Below are positions 32,476 to 41,717 of a stretch of 64,000 nt of DNA, one piece after another. The notes under the pieces were generated by a model. That model saw only the letters and a program-made list of their open reading frames with translations. It was not told the DNA's origin and made no database searches. How positions within the stretch are numbered: the stretch's first letter is position 1; every line of letters starts with the position of its first letter. Source of the stretch: Belliella baltica DSM 15883 (GTDB lineage Bacteria; Bacteroidota; Bacteroidia; Cytophagales; Cyclobacteriaceae); assembly GCF_000265405.1 (NCBI RefSeq), contig NC_018010.1, positions 3,865,501 to 3,929,500 on the forward strand, read 5' to 3'. The position numbers and the translations under genes are program-made.

Positions 32476-34470
32476 ATGACCTTCCAAGAATCTATAATTC
32501 AAGGCATCCCCACTACCCTTCCTTCCAAAAAGAAGCCTGATCCTAATTTTTCTCATGCTCCCAAGCGCAAGGACATCTTAAGTATTGAAGAAAAAAAACT
32601 TGCATTGAGGAATGCGCTTCGGTATTTCCCAAAAGCTTGGCATCCAGAATTAGCGAAGGAATTTTTTGAAGAATTAAAGGAACATGGGAGAATATACATG
32701 TATCGATTTATGCCAGAGTACGATATCTATGCTAGGTCTATTTCGGAATATCCAGCACAAACCCAACAGGCAGCGGCAATTATGTTGATGATCCAAAACA
32801 ACCTAGACCCGGCTGTAGCGCAACATCCTCAGGAATTGATTACTTATGGAGGTAATGGAGCTGTCTTTCAAAACTGGGCTCAATACCTACTCACTATGCA
32901 ATATTTGTCCGAAATGACCGAAGAGCAAACGCTCCATATGTATTCAGGACATCCGATGGGGCTTTTCCCTTCTTCCAAAGATGCACCAAGAGTGGTAGTT
33001 ACTAATGGCATGATGATCCCAAATTATTCCAAACCTGATGATTGGGAAAAATACAATGCATTAGGAGTAACACAATATGGTCAGATGACAGCTGGCTCCT
33101 ACATGTACATTGGTCCACAAGGAATTGTGCATGGTACCACTATTACGGTAATGAATGCATTTAGAAAGAAACTTGGTGCAGAAGTAAACCCAAATGGGAA
33201 AGTGTTCCTTACAGCAGGTTTAGGTGGAATGTCTGGTGCTCAGCCAAAAGCTGGAAATATTGCAGGTTGTATCACAGTTTGTGCGGAAGTGAATCCTAAA
33301 GCTGCTCACAAAAGGCATGAACAAGGCTGGGTGGATGAATTGATTGAAAATTTGAAAGATTTGATCCTTAGGGTAAAGAAGGCACAGAAAAATAAAGAAA
33401 TAGTATCCATAGCTTATTTAGGAAATGTGGTAGATGTGTGGGAGAAATTTGATGAAGAAAATATTCTAATAGAACTCGGTTCTGATCAGACATCCTTACA
33501 TAATCCTTGGGCTGGAGGTTATTATCCCGCAGGTCTGGATTTCGAAGAAGCCAATGAAATGATGTCGAATGACCCTGAACAATTTAAAAGCAAAGTTCAG
33601 GAATCACTCCGAAGACAGGCTGCTGCAATTAATAAACATGTTGCTAAAGGAACCTACTTCTTTGATTATGGCAATGCATTTCTACTTGAAGCGTCACGAG
33701 CAGGTGCTGATGTCATGGCAGAAAATGGCGTTGATTTTAGATATCATTCTTATGTTCAGGATATCTTAGGACCGATGTGTTTTGATTATGGTTTTGGTCC
33801 TTTTAGGTGGGTTTGTACGTCTGGACTATCAAAAGATCTAGAAAAAACAGATCAGATAGCTGCTAAGATACTTAAAGAAATGATAGACGCCTCTCCCGAA
33901 GAAATCCAACAACAAATGAAGGACAATATCAAATGGATAGAGGAAGCGGGTAAAAACAAATTGGTGGTAGGTTCTCAGGCGAGAATTCTGTATGCTGATG
34001 CAGAAGGTCGGATCAAGATCGCTCAAGCTTTCAACAAAGCAGTGGAGTCAGGCGAAATATCAGCGCCCATTGTACTTGGCAGAGACCATCATGATGTAAG
34101 CGGTACCGATTCCCCTTTCCGTGAAACCAGCAATATCTACGATGGCAGTAAGTTCACTTCTGATATGGCCATACACAATGTGATTGGCGATAGTTTTCGA
34201 GGTGCAACTTGGGTTTCTATCCACAATGGCGGTGGTGTAGGATGGGGAGAAGTAATCAATGGTGGTTTTGGAATGCTACTCGACGGCTCTGAAGATGCAG
34301 AGAGAAAATTACAATCCATGCTTTTCTATGATGTCAACAATGGAATTACCAGAAGAGCTTGGGCAAGAAATGAGGAAGCCTTATTTGCGATCAAAAGAGA
34401 AATGGAAAGAACCCCTGGACTAAAAGTTACGATTCCTGAAATGGTGGATGATGATTTGTTGAGTTTTTAA
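32476..34470 (+). CDS. hutU: Urocanate hydratase
   Basis: Converts urocanate to imidazolonepropionate using tightly bound NAD as electrophile. The 664-residue protein has YGGNGAVFQNWAQY, LYSGHP-type block MYSGHPMGLFPSS, GLGGMSGAQPKAG (NAD site) and the active-site Cys in FGPFRWVCTSG near residue 447. It is longer than the roughly 550-residue enterobacterial enzyme, as usual for the Bacteroidota form. It is downstream of hutI and likely co-transcribed. Confidence 0.95.
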   Translation: MTFQESIIQGIPTTLPSKKKPDPNFSHAPKRKDILSIEEKKLALRNALRYFPKAWHPELAKEFFEELKEHGRIYMYRFMPEYDIYARSISEYPAQTQQAAAIMLMIQNNLDPAVAQHPQELITYGGNGAVFQNWAQYLLTMQYLSEMTEEQTLHMYSGHPMGLFPSSKDAPRVVVTNGMMIPNYSKPDDWEKYNALGVTQYGQMTAGSYMYIGPQGIVHGTTITVMNAFRKKLGAEVNPNGKVFLTAGLGGMSGAQPKAGNIAGCITVCAEVNPKAAHKRHEQGWVDELIENLKDLILRVKKAQKNKEIVSIAYLGNVVDVWEKFDEENILIELGSDQTSLHNPWAGGYYPAGLDFEEANEMMSNDPEQFKSKVQESLRRQAAAINKHVAKGTYFFDYGNAFLLEASRAGADVMAENGVDFRYHSYVQDILGPMCFDYGFGPFRWVCTSGLSKDLEKTDQIAAKILKEMIDASPEEIQQQMKDNIKWIEEAGKNKLVVGSQARILYADAEGRIKIAQAFNKAVESGEISAPIVLGRDHHDVSGTDSPFRETSNIYDGSKFTSDMAIHNVIGDSFRGATWVSIHNGGGVGWGEVINGGFGMLLDGSEDAERKLQSMLFYDVNNGITRRAWARNEEALFAIKREMERTPGLKVTIPEMVDDDLLSF

Positions 34471-34547
34471 ATTTCCTGAATTAGGATTTAAACACTTGCT
34501 TTTAGGGGATTTATTGCTGAAATTTTTAAAAAATTAGCTTAACCCAA

Positions 34548-35585
34548 ATGAAAGACCTCAAATACTTGTTTGCTTACTCCATCCCATTATCGGCTTATCT
34601 TGCATTACAATGGCTAGGTTGGTGGTCTTGGGCTACAGTAATTCTGGCTTTTGTAATTTTCCCTGTTTTTGATGCAGTGTACCCTGCCTCATCGAAAAAT
34701 CACTCTGAGTCTGAAGAAAAGAAGCGTTTATCAAATAGATTTTTCGATTTACTGCTTTATATCTGTGCGCCAATCTGCTTTCTATTGGTTTTTCTATATT
34801 TTCAAACGATCAACAACACCATACTTTCTCTAAATGAAACCATAGGTTTAACCTTTAGCATTGGCGTTGTCCTAGGGTCTTTGGGAATCAATGTAGCTCA
34901 CGAACTCGGTCATCGAAATAATAAATGGGAACAATTTCTCGCAAAAGTTGGCTTACTCCCAGTCTTTTATCAACATTTCTACATCGAGCATAATAGAGGA
35001 CATCACAAACATGTTTCTACTGATTCTGATCCCGCAACAGCAAAAAAAAACGAACCCATTTATCAATTTTATTTGAGGTCTGTCATTGGGCAATATTTGA
35101 ATGCTTGGAAACTGGAATTTGAAAGATTGAAGAAAAAGGAATTAAAAAGCATTTCATGGTCTAATGAAATGATCAGATTTTCGGCCTATCAAATCGGATA
35201 CTTAATCTTAATAAGTTTGTATTATGGAATTGGAGTTTTACCTTATGCATTGGCAATTGGAGTAGTTGGCTTTTTACTTTTAGAAACAATCAACTACATC
35301 GAACATTATGGGCTACAAAGAAAAAAATTGGAGAACGGACGATACGAAAGAGTGATGCCAAAACACTCATGGAATTCAGATCATGAAATGGGAAGAATTG
35401 TTCTTTTTGAGTTAACTAGACATTCTGACCACCATTACCTAGCTTCAAGAAAATATCAAATCTTACGACATATGGATGATAGCCCTCAGCTACCTACAGG
35501 ATATCCTGCTAGTATGCTTTTGGCCTTATTTCCTCCGCTATGGTTTAGAATAATGAATCCTCGATTGGAAAAATTCAATAGCTAG
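34548..35585 (+). CDS. alkB: Alkane 1-monooxygenase (AlkB-type membrane di-iron hydroxylase)
   Basis: Integral-membrane non-haem di-iron enzyme that hydroxylates terminal carbons of alkanes or related chains. The 345-residue protein has about six membrane segments and all histidine boxes: HELGHR near residue 121, HNRGHHKHV near 149, and RHSDHHYLASRKYQ near 289, plus NYIEHYGL. Electrons would come from a rubredoxin, not found here. It lies between hutU and hutG, which is unusual; a shared transcript with hutU is possible over the 77-base gap. Confidence 0.9.
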   Translation: MKDLKYLFAYSIPLSAYLALQWLGWWSWATVILAFVIFPVFDAVYPASSKNHSESEEKKRLSNRFFDLLLYICAPICFLLVFLYFQTINNTILSLNETIGLTFSIGVVLGSLGINVAHELGHRNNKWEQFLAKVGLLPVFYQHFYIEHNRGHHKHVSTDSDPATAKKNEPIYQFYLRSVIGQYLNAWKLEFERLKKKELKSISWSNEMIRFSAYQIGYLILISLYYGIGVLPYALAIGVVGFLLLETINYIEHYGLQRKKLENGRYERVMPKHSWNSDHEMGRIVLFELTRHSDHHYLASRKYQILRHMDDSPQLPTGYPASMLLALFPPLWFRIMNPRLEKFNS

Positions 35586-35586
35586 A

Positions 35587-36027
35587 CTAAGCAGATTTAA
35601 TCAATGAAATCCAGTGATTGAGTTGATCTTTCATTTCGCTGAAATCTTCTCTTTTGACATCTGCACCTGCTAATTTGGCTAGCAATTCATCAGGAATACA
35701 AGCGGCTTTCTCTTCCAATTTTTTGCCTTTTTCGGTCAAACTAACCAGAACTTTTCTTTCATCCTCTTGGGATTTTGATCTAGTTATCAAATCCATTTGC
35801 TCCATTCTTTTTAAAAGTGGAGTAATTGTATTTGTATTTAGAATTAATTTTTCAGTGATTTGATTGACTGATTGTTTTTCATACTCCCAAAGAACCAACA
35901 TCACCAAAAATTGTGGATAGGTAATACCCAAAGAATCCAAATGTGGCTGATAAGCCCTTATGATTAATCGAGAAATGGCATAGAATGGAAAACAAATTTG
36001 ATTTTCTAGTTTGAGTTGTTCTACCAT
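35587..36027 (-). CDS. MarR-family regulator, OhrR-like
   Basis: A 146-residue winged-helix regulator. Near the N-terminus, LENQICFPFYAISRLIIRAY places a Cys where OhrR proteins carry their peroxide-sensing Cys. The DNA-binding part includes ILNTNTITPLLKRMEQMDLI and SQEDERKVLVSLTEKG. It lies 35 bases after the glutathione peroxidase gene on the same strand. A repressor relieved by organic peroxides, controlling this operon through the palindromes at 36577-36642, is the simplest reading. Its end is one base from alkB. Confidence 0.88.
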   Translation of the reverse strand: MVEQLKLENQICFPFYAISRLIIRAYQPHLDSLGITYPQFLVMLVLWEYEKQSVNQITEKLILNTNTITPLLKRMEQMDLITRSKSQEDERKVLVSLTEKGKKLEEKAACIPDELLAKLAGADVKREDFSEMKDQLNHWISLIKSA

Positions 36028-36062
36028 GATTTTAAGAATTCATCCTCATGAAAATTTGATTT

Positions 36063-36566
36063 TTACACTTTTGCTTTATTTCTCTTGAGCAATTTTACTA
36101 TATCCTTCTCTATTGACTCCGGCTGAGTAAAAGGTGAAAATCTCTTCACCGGCTTTCCATCAGAATCAATCAAAAATTTGGTGAAATTCCATTTTATCTT
36201 AGATCCTAAAATTCCTCCTTTCAATTTGCTCTTCAGAAATTTGAAAATTGGATGAGCTTGGTCTCCATTAACATCAATTTTAGAAAACATTTGAAAAGTT
36301 ACCCCGTAATTAATTTCACAAAACTCTGAAATTTGATCTTCAGAGCTTAACTCTTGATTTGCAAATTGACTGCAGGGAAACCCTAATACTACAAAGCCTT
36401 TCTCACTATATTTTTTATTCAGCTTTTCCAAACCTTCGAATTGTGGTGTAAGACCACATTTACTCGCTGTGTTGACCACCAAGACTGTTTTCCCTTTATA
36501 CTGAGACATATCTATCAACTGCCCTTTGATATCCTCAGCAGTAAATTCATAAAATTTATTTTCCAT
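36063..36566 (-). CDS. Glutathione-peroxidase-family thiol peroxidase
   Basis: A 167-residue member of the GPx family that reduces hydroperoxides. The peroxidatic Cys37 lies in VNTASKCGLTPQFEGL, followed by GFPCSQFANQE and the catalytic Trp/Asn in KWNFTKFLID. Bacterial members usually use thioredoxin rather than glutathione. It heads a two-gene operon with the OhrR-like regulator, supporting a peroxide-defence unit. Its promoter region holds two strong palindromes. Confidence 0.93.
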   Translation of the reverse strand: MENKFYEFTAEDIKGQLIDMSQYKGKTVLVVNTASKCGLTPQFEGLEKLNKKYSEKGFVVLGFPCSQFANQELSSEDQISEFCEINYGVTFQMFSKIDVNGDQAHPIFKFLKSKLKGGILGSKIKWNFTKFLIDSDGKPVKRFSPFTQPESIEKDIVKLLKRNKAKV

Positions 36567-36576
36567 GATTTCAACA

Positions 36577-36598
36577 TTTATATCGCTTCCGATATAAA
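36577..36598. promoter_or_regulatory. Operator-like palindrome 1 (gpx-marR promoter)
   Basis: Perfect 9-base arms TTTATATCG-CTTC-CGATATAAA, 11 bases upstream of the gpx start. It shares the half-site TATATCG with palindrome 2, suggesting binding by one dimeric regulator, most likely the MarR/OhrR-like protein encoded in the operon. Confidence 0.65.
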
Positions 36599-36612
36599 TA
36601 TACTTATTTTAT

Positions 36613-36642
36613 TTAAATTACATCGTGCACGATATAATTTAA
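36613..36642. promoter_or_regulatory. Operator-like palindrome 2 (between gpx and hutG)
   Basis: Thirty bases with 14 of 15 arm positions paired: TTAAATTACATCGTG and CACGATATAATTTAA. The core ATCGTGCACGAT is perfect. It lies between the divergent gpx and hutG genes, 11 bases from the hutG -33 element, so it could affect both. Confidence 0.65.
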
Positions 36643-36652
36643 AGAGATTTAT

Positions 36653-36683
36653 TTTGCCAACTCAATCCCTATTATGTACTTTG
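36653..36683 (+). promoter_or_regulatory. Promoter of hutG
   Basis: TTTG at 36653-36656, 20 bases, then TACTTTG at 36677-36683, close to the Bacteroidota consensus. The ATG at 36674 lies inside it, so translation most likely starts at 36701. Confidence 0.6.
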
Positions 36684-36700
36684 GTAAAAATCCAATCACT

Positions 36701-37669
36701 ATGAATTTTCACAAACCAACTCCTCAAAATATTTGGAAAGGACGTCTTTCTGATGAAATTCAATATTGGTATCAGAAAGTAAAATGTTTAGAGACATTTT
36801 TGTCAGAAAATGTGAATTCTAAAAAGAAAATCGCACTGCTTGGATATGCTGTAGATGAAGGGGTTCGACGGAATCAAGGACGGGTTGGCACTCAGTTTGG
36901 TCCTGATGAAATCAGAAGGACTATGGGATCAATGGCTTATCATTTACCCGAATCAATGGAAATTCAAGATTTTGGCACTTTTTGGCTTGATGATTCAGAT
37001 TTGGAAGGTGTACAAAAAACAACTCAAGAGGCAATCGGTCATCTCTTAGAAAATAATTACTTCCCAATCTTACTAGGAGGAGGACATGACCTTGCTTTTC
37101 CACATGGCATGGCAGCATTTCACTACTGCAAGTCTAGAAATGAATCTCTTGGAATCATCAATTTAGATGCCCATTTTGATTTACGTGATTTAGTACACGA
37201 TCAAGGCCATTCAGGCTCTCCATTTTTACAAATCTTAAATTCAGCAAAGAATATGAATTCCTCAATGAAATACTTTTGCTTAGGAATACAAAAAGCTTCC
37301 AATCCATCATCTTTATTCGAAACAGCCAAAACCACTGGGACGTGGTGGTTAGAAAATGAAGCTTGCACGATATCAAACTGGGAAGTAGTTCAAGCACAAT
37401 TGGAAGCATTTCTTTCCCAAGTAAACAAAGTTTATTTGAGTATAGATCTAGATGGCTTTTCATCTGCTTATGCCCCAGGAGTAAGTGCTCCTTCTCCTAT
37501 GGGATTCTCTCCAGATTTCGCAATGAAGGTTTTAGAATATGTAGCAAAAAGCAAGAAATTATTGTGTATGGATGTAGTCGAACTTAATCCGAAATATGAT
37601 ATTGATCATTGTACAGCTAAACTTGCTTCTAGATGTATTGAGAGTACTGTTAGAAAAATGTGGGAATGA
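36701..37669 (+). CDS. hutG: Formimidoylglutamase (arginase/ureohydrolase family)
   Basis: Last step of histidine degradation: formiminoglutamate to glutamate and formamide. From ATG 36701 the protein has 322 residues; the ATG at 36674 is inside the promoter. Mn-binding motifs of ureohydrolases are all present: GGGHDLAFPHG, NLDAHFDLR and SIDLDGFSSAYAPG. Specificity for formiminoglutamate rather than arginine or agmatine is taken from its place beside hutU, hutI and hutH. It has its own promoter because alkB, marR and gpx separate it from hutU. Confidence 0.9.
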   Translation: MNFHKPTPQNIWKGRLSDEIQYWYQKVKCLETFLSENVNSKKKIALLGYAVDEGVRRNQGRVGTQFGPDEIRRTMGSMAYHLPESMEIQDFGTFWLDDSDLEGVQKTTQEAIGHLLENNYFPILLGGGHDLAFPHGMAAFHYCKSRNESLGIINLDAHFDLRDLVHDQGHSGSPFLQILNSAKNMNSSMKYFCLGIQKASNPSSLFETAKTTGTWWLENEACTISNWEVVQAQLEAFLSQVNKVYLSIDLDGFSSAYAPGVSAPSPMGFSPDFAMKVLEYVAKSKKLLCMDVVELNPKYDIDHCTAKLASRCIESTVRKMWE

Positions 37670-37806
37670 AATTTAATAAAAGAAGTGAAATTCAATTTTC
37701 TTTCAAAAAAATAGTCTGATTGCAGACTTATCCCGAAAATCAACAGTACACTACAGAATTTCTTGTATTTTTGCGCCTTGAAGTTTTCATCAAGCGCTAA
37801 ATTCCT

Positions 37807-40437
37807 ATGTCATTAGCTACAAAATATAATCCTGAAGCAGCAGAATCTAAGTGGTATGCCTATTGGATGGAAAATAATTTTTTTTCCTCCAAAGTAGATC
37901 ACGAAAAAGAACCCTACACCATTGTTATCCCACCTCCAAATGTCACCGGTGTACTTCACATGGGTCACATGCTTAACAATACCATTCAGGATGTTTTGGT
38001 TCGAAAAGCTAGAATGGAAGGCAAAAACGCATGTTGGGTTCCTGGAACAGACCATGCTTCTATTGCTACAGAAGCGAAAGTGGTCGCCATGCTCAAAGAA
38101 AGAGGAATAGATAAAAAATCACTTTCTCGTGAGGAATTTCTTGCTTATGCATACGAATGGAAAGAGAAATATGGTGGAATTATCCTAGAGCAACTCAAGA
38201 AATTAGGTGCTTCATGTGATTGGGATAGAACCAAGTTCACCATGGATGCTGACTTGAGTGAAGCCGTAATCTCGGTCTTCATTGACCTTTATAATAAAGG
38301 TAAAATCTACCGTGGAATACGAATGGTAAACTGGGATCCTGTTGGGAAAACTGCTTTGTCAGATGATGAAGTAATCACCAAAGAAATTCAGTCTAAGTTA
38401 TATTATATCAAATACAAAATCGAAGGAAGTGAAGATTTCTTGACTATTGCTACAACTCGACCTGAGACCATCATGGCCGATGTCGCAATTTGCATCAATC
38501 CAAACGATCCTAGATTCGCTCACTTAAATGGTAAAAAAGCGATCATTCCGCTAATTAACCGAGCGATTCCAATTATTGAAGATGACTATGTTGACATGGA
38601 ATTTGGTACAGGTTGTTTGAAAGTAACTCCAGCTCATGATATCAATGATTATGAATTAGGTATCAAGCATAAACTTGAAGTGATTGATATTTTAAATGAT
38701 AATGGCACTCTCAATGAAAAAGCTCAAATTCTTGTTGGTGAAGATAGATTTATAGCCAGAAAGAGAATTGGGAAAATGCTGGATGAAATCGGTCAATTGG
38801 ATAAGATTGAAGAATACAAATCTAATGTTGGTCATTCTGAAAGAACTGATGCAGTCGTAGAGCCTAAGCTTTCCTTGCAATGGTTCTTGAAAATGGACGA
38901 CATCACCAAACCTGCATTGAGTTCGGTGATGGAAGATGTAATCCAACTTCATCCACCAAAATTCAAAAACATGTATCGCTCATGGATGGAAAATGTAAGG
39001 GACTGGTGCATTTCTCGTCAACTTTGGTGGGGACATCAGATTCCCGCATATTACCTTCCAAATGGAGAATTTGTAGTAGCAAAAACGAAAGAAGAGGCTG
39101 TTGATATCGCAAATGACAAATTTGGGACAGCGTATTCGCTGAATGACCTGACTCAAGACGAAGATGTGCTTGACACTTGGTTCTCTTCATGGCTATGGCC
39201 TATCTCTGTATTTGATTCCGAAGTATTCAGAACAGGAGAGAAAAATGAAGACTTGAAGTACTATTATCCAACCAATGATTTGGTGACAGCTCCTGAGATT
39301 TTATTCTTCTGGGTTGCTAGGATGATCATTGCGGGATATGAATATACAGGAGAAAAACCTTTTAAAAATGTCTATCTCACAGGAATAGTTAGAGATAAGC
39401 AAGGAAGAAAAATGTCCAAGTCTTTAGGTAATTCTCCAGATCCTTTGGAGCTGATCAAACAATTTGGTGCTGATGGTGTACGCACAGGAATGCTTTTCTC
39501 CTCTCCTGCTGGAAATGATCTTCCTTTCGATGAGAAATTGGTTGAACAAGGTCGTAATTTCTCAAATAAAATTTGGAATGCTTTTAGACTGGTAAGTGGA
39601 TGGGAGATTGATTCGAGTCTTAATGGTGAAAGCAATCAAGCAGCAATCACTTGGTTCGAAAATCGATTCAATGAAGCCTTGACAGAAATCGAAGATCACT
39701 TTGAGAAATTCAGAATCTCTGATGCCCTCATGGCAACTTATAAGTTGGTTTGGGATGATTTCTGTTCTTGGTATTTGGAAATGATCAAACCCGCCTACCA
39801 AGCTCCAATCGATCCTGCAACTCAAGCGAAGACCATCGGATTCTTTGAAGATATTCTTAGGATCTTGCATCCATTTATGCCTTTTTTGACAGAAGAACTT
39901 TGGCATCAAATCAAAGAAAGGGACACATCAGAAGCATTAATAGTATCTGCTTGGCCAAAAGCAAAATTATTTGATAAGCAAATCATCACAGAAGCAGCAC
40001 AGGTATTTGAAGTTGTCTCTCAGATAAGGAATATTCGTGCTTCCAAAGGAATTTCGCCAAAAGAGGCATTCTCGCTGACGATCAAAACCAAACAAGAAGA
40101 TCTTTACAATAGATTTGATGCTGTTTTGAAAAAATTAGCGAATCTTGATGAGGTGACATTTGGTGATTCTATTGACAATTCAGTAAGCTTTGTGGTCAAA
40201 GCTGACGAATGCTTCATCCCAATGGAAGGACAAGTCAATCTTGAGGAAGAGAGAGAAAATATCACAAAAGAATTAGCATATACCAAAGGTTTTCTAACTT
40301 CTGTTTTAAAAAAGCTCAGTAATGAACGATTTGTAGCAGGAGCACCTGCAGCTGTGATCGAAAATGAAAGAAAAAAACAAGCGGATGCAGAGTCTAAAAT
40401 CAAAGCCCTGGAAGAAGCTCTTTCCAAGCTTGGTTAA
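37807..40437 (+). CDS. valS: Valyl-tRNA synthetase
   Basis: Class I tRNA synthetase of 876 residues charging tRNA-Val. HIGH motif variant [14 protein letters not shown] near residue 41; editing domain with [18 protein letters not shown] motif in [17 protein letters not shown] near residue 535; anticodon-binding region with [20 protein letters not shown]; and a C-terminal coiled coil (from about 810) typical of ValRS. Length is normal. It is a single-gene unit with a strong terminator 15 bases after the stop. Confidence 0.97.
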   Translation: MSLATKYNPEAAESKWYAYWMENNFFSSKVDHEKEPYTIVIPPPNVTGVLHMGHMLNNTIQDVLVRKARMEGKNACWVPGTDHASIATEAKVVAMLKERGIDKKSLSREEFLAYAYEWKEKYGGIILEQLKKLGASCDWDRTKFTMDADLSEAVISVFIDLYNKGKIYRGIRMVNWDPVGKTALSDDEVITKEIQSKLYYIKYKIEGSEDFLTIATTRPETIMADVAICINPNDPRFAHLNGKKAIIPLINRAIPIIEDDYVDMEFGTGCLKVTPAHDINDYELGIKHKLEVIDILNDNGTLNEKAQILVGEDRFIARKRIGKMLDEIGQLDKIEEYKSNVGHSERTDAVVEPKLSLQWFLKMDDITKPALSSVMEDVIQLHPPKFKNMYRSWMENVRDWCISRQLWWGHQIPAYYLPNGEFVVAKTKEEAVDIANDKFGTAYSLNDLTQDEDVLDTWFSSWLWPISVFDSEVFRTGEKNEDLKYYYPTNDLVTAPEILFFWVARMIIAGYEYTGEKPFKNVYLTGIVRDKQGRKMSKSLGNSPDPLELIKQFGADGVRTGMLFSSPAGNDLPFDEKLVEQGRNFSNKIWNAFRLVSGWEIDSSLNGESNQAAITWFENRFNEALTEIEDHFEKFRISDALMATYKLVWDDFCSWYLEMIKPAYQAPIDPATQAKTIGFFEDILRILHPFMPFLTEELWHQIKERDTSEALIVSAWPKAKLFDKQIITEAAQVFEVVSQIRNIRASKGISPKEAFSLTIKTKQEDLYNRFDAVLKKLANLDEVTFGDSIDNSVSFVVKADECFIPMEGQVNLEEERENITKELAYTKGFLTSVLKKLSNERFVAGAPAAVIENERKKQADAESKIKALEEALSKLG

Positions 40438-40451
40438 ACAGAATTAAACTT

Positions 40452-40483
40452 AAAAAACCGAAGCTTTCCCGCTTCGGTTTTTT
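40452..40483 (+). terminator. Terminator after valS
   Basis: AAAAAACCGAAGC (40452-40464), loop TTTCCC, and its full complement GCTTCGGTTTTTT (40471-40483), ending in a T-run. From here to 40676 I see no gene, only a small hairpin (GTGGTTTAAAAACCAC near 40593). Confidence 0.9.
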
Positions 40484-40676
40484 TAAACTGCAAAAATGAA
40501 AATTAAGAAGATTCTCATTGACCTCGGTGTCAATATTTATCACAAGTGATCCTGCAGTTAATTGTAATTTATTTATTAATTATCAGTACTAAAGTGGTTT
40601 AAAAACCACCTGCTTATTTAGCTACAAGTGTGTAATTAGATTTAAATCTTACAATTTAAGCAAAGACCTAATCCAC

Positions 40677-41072
40677 TTAATTTTTCTTAGAATTAGGAAC
40701 ATCATCATTGCTTTTACAAACTTCAACCAAATAATCATCAATGACTCTTATTGCATAATCAAAGCAACATTGAAGGAATTTTCTTTCATAAGTAATCATA
40801 AAGTGAGTATGATACATAAAATTGAAGCCTAGTCCAATTAGGTAAATCTTTGAAACTATTGCGTTACCTTCATTTTTTTCATAGATCACTCTCAAAATTT
40901 CCCGGTTGTTTTTTTGAAATTTAGGGATAGTCACAATTGGATCTGATTTCCTTTCTTGCTTCGTATCATTATAATGTGCACTTCTACATCCATCACAACA
41001 ATACTTCTTATCAGACCTCCCCAAAACCAACCGGTCGCAAACCGGATTCAAGCAAACTCTTACATCTTTCAT
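40677..41072 (-). CDS. Zinc-ribbon protein of unknown function
   Basis: A 131-residue protein. The N-terminus carries a four-Cys zinc-binding pattern, VCLNPVCDRL then KKYCCDGCRSAHYND, common in small Bacteroidota proteins that check or bind nucleic acids. The middle (IPKFQKNNREILRVIYEKNE) is helical, and the end has YERKFLQCCFDYAIRVIDDY. No enzyme motif. It is a lone gene on the minus strand. The zinc ribbon is clear; the role is not. Confidence 0.7.
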   Translation of the reverse strand: MKDVRVCLNPVCDRLVLGRSDKKYCCDGCRSAHYNDTKQERKSDPIVTIPKFQKNNREILRVIYEKNEGNAIVSKIYLIGLGFNFMYHTHFMITYERKFLQCCFDYAIRVIDDYLVEVCKSNDDVPNSKKN

Positions 41073-41264
41073 AAAAAAACTAGTTTAAAAACTATCAATA
41101 CTCTGTTAATCAGAAGATTAAATATAAAACATTAAAACTAGTTAAAAAATACCTAGTAGTAGGTATTTTTTAATTGAGATATAAATTAAAAATTTTTTGA
41201 TATTTTTTATTGTTTATCAATAAATAATTATTGAATTTTGAAAAATAAACCAAACAACAGCATC

Positions 41265-41391
41265 ATGAATTGGAAAAAACAACCTCAATTATTGACCATC
41301 ACAATTGTGATTTGGATTATCTTTATAGGGTTTTGCCCAAGTTTTCAAAAGAGGAGTAGAAATTCAATCTGAAAATGAACTAACCATCTAA
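41265..41391 (+). pseudogene. DUF2975-like membrane protein, internally deleted
   Basis: From ATG 41265 the frame reads MNWKKQPQLLTITIVIWIIF, then loses phase. In another frame the region before the stop at 41391 reads VFKRGVEIQSENELTI, which is how DUF2975 proteins end. So about the first 23 codons are joined to the last 16, with three or so membrane segments deleted. DUF2975 genes normally precede a YozG-type HTH gene, and such a gene starts 3 bases downstream here. The join is near GGGTTTTGCCCAAG (41329-41342). Confidence 0.8.
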
Positions 41392-41393
41392 CT

Positions 41394-41600
41394 ATGCCAA
41401 TAATTGTAAATCTAGATGTCATGATGGCAAAAAGAAAAATGTCGCTCAATGAGCTCTCAGAGAAAGTAGATATCACGCTATCCAATCTTTCTATTTTAAA
41501 AACTGGCAAAGCGAAAGCTATTCGATTTAGTACTCTAGATGCAATTTGCCAAGTCTTAGAATGTCAACCTGGAGATATCCTAGAGTTTGCAGAGAATTGA
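41394..41600 (+). CDS. YozG-type helix-turn-helix regulator
   Basis: A 68-residue XRE/Cro-type DNA-binding protein: VNLDVMMAKRKMSLNELSEK, then VDITLSNLSILKTGKAKAIR and LDAICQVLECQPGDILEF, all typical of the YozG family. Members are encoded with a DUF2975 membrane protein that probably controls them. Here that partner is deleted, so the regulator may be unregulated or unused. Start: ATG 41394, three bases after the broken partner's stop. Confidence 0.9.
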   Translation: MPIIVNLDVMMAKRKMSLNELSEKVDITLSNLSILKTGKAKAIRFSTLDAICQVLECQPGDILEFAEN

Positions 41601-41717
41601 TCGTCAAATTTCCCACCGTTCATCATTTTCAGTAAAATAAAATAAACCAATCAGTCCAATTTTTGCTTATATGAACATAATCTGAATATTATTTTAATAA
41701 ATGCTCAATTAAGCAAA

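Noticed and set aside
40500..40676. Search for tRNA or other RNA genes in gene-free stretches
   Set aside because: No cloverleaf or T-loop consensus found here or in other gaps; only small hairpins.
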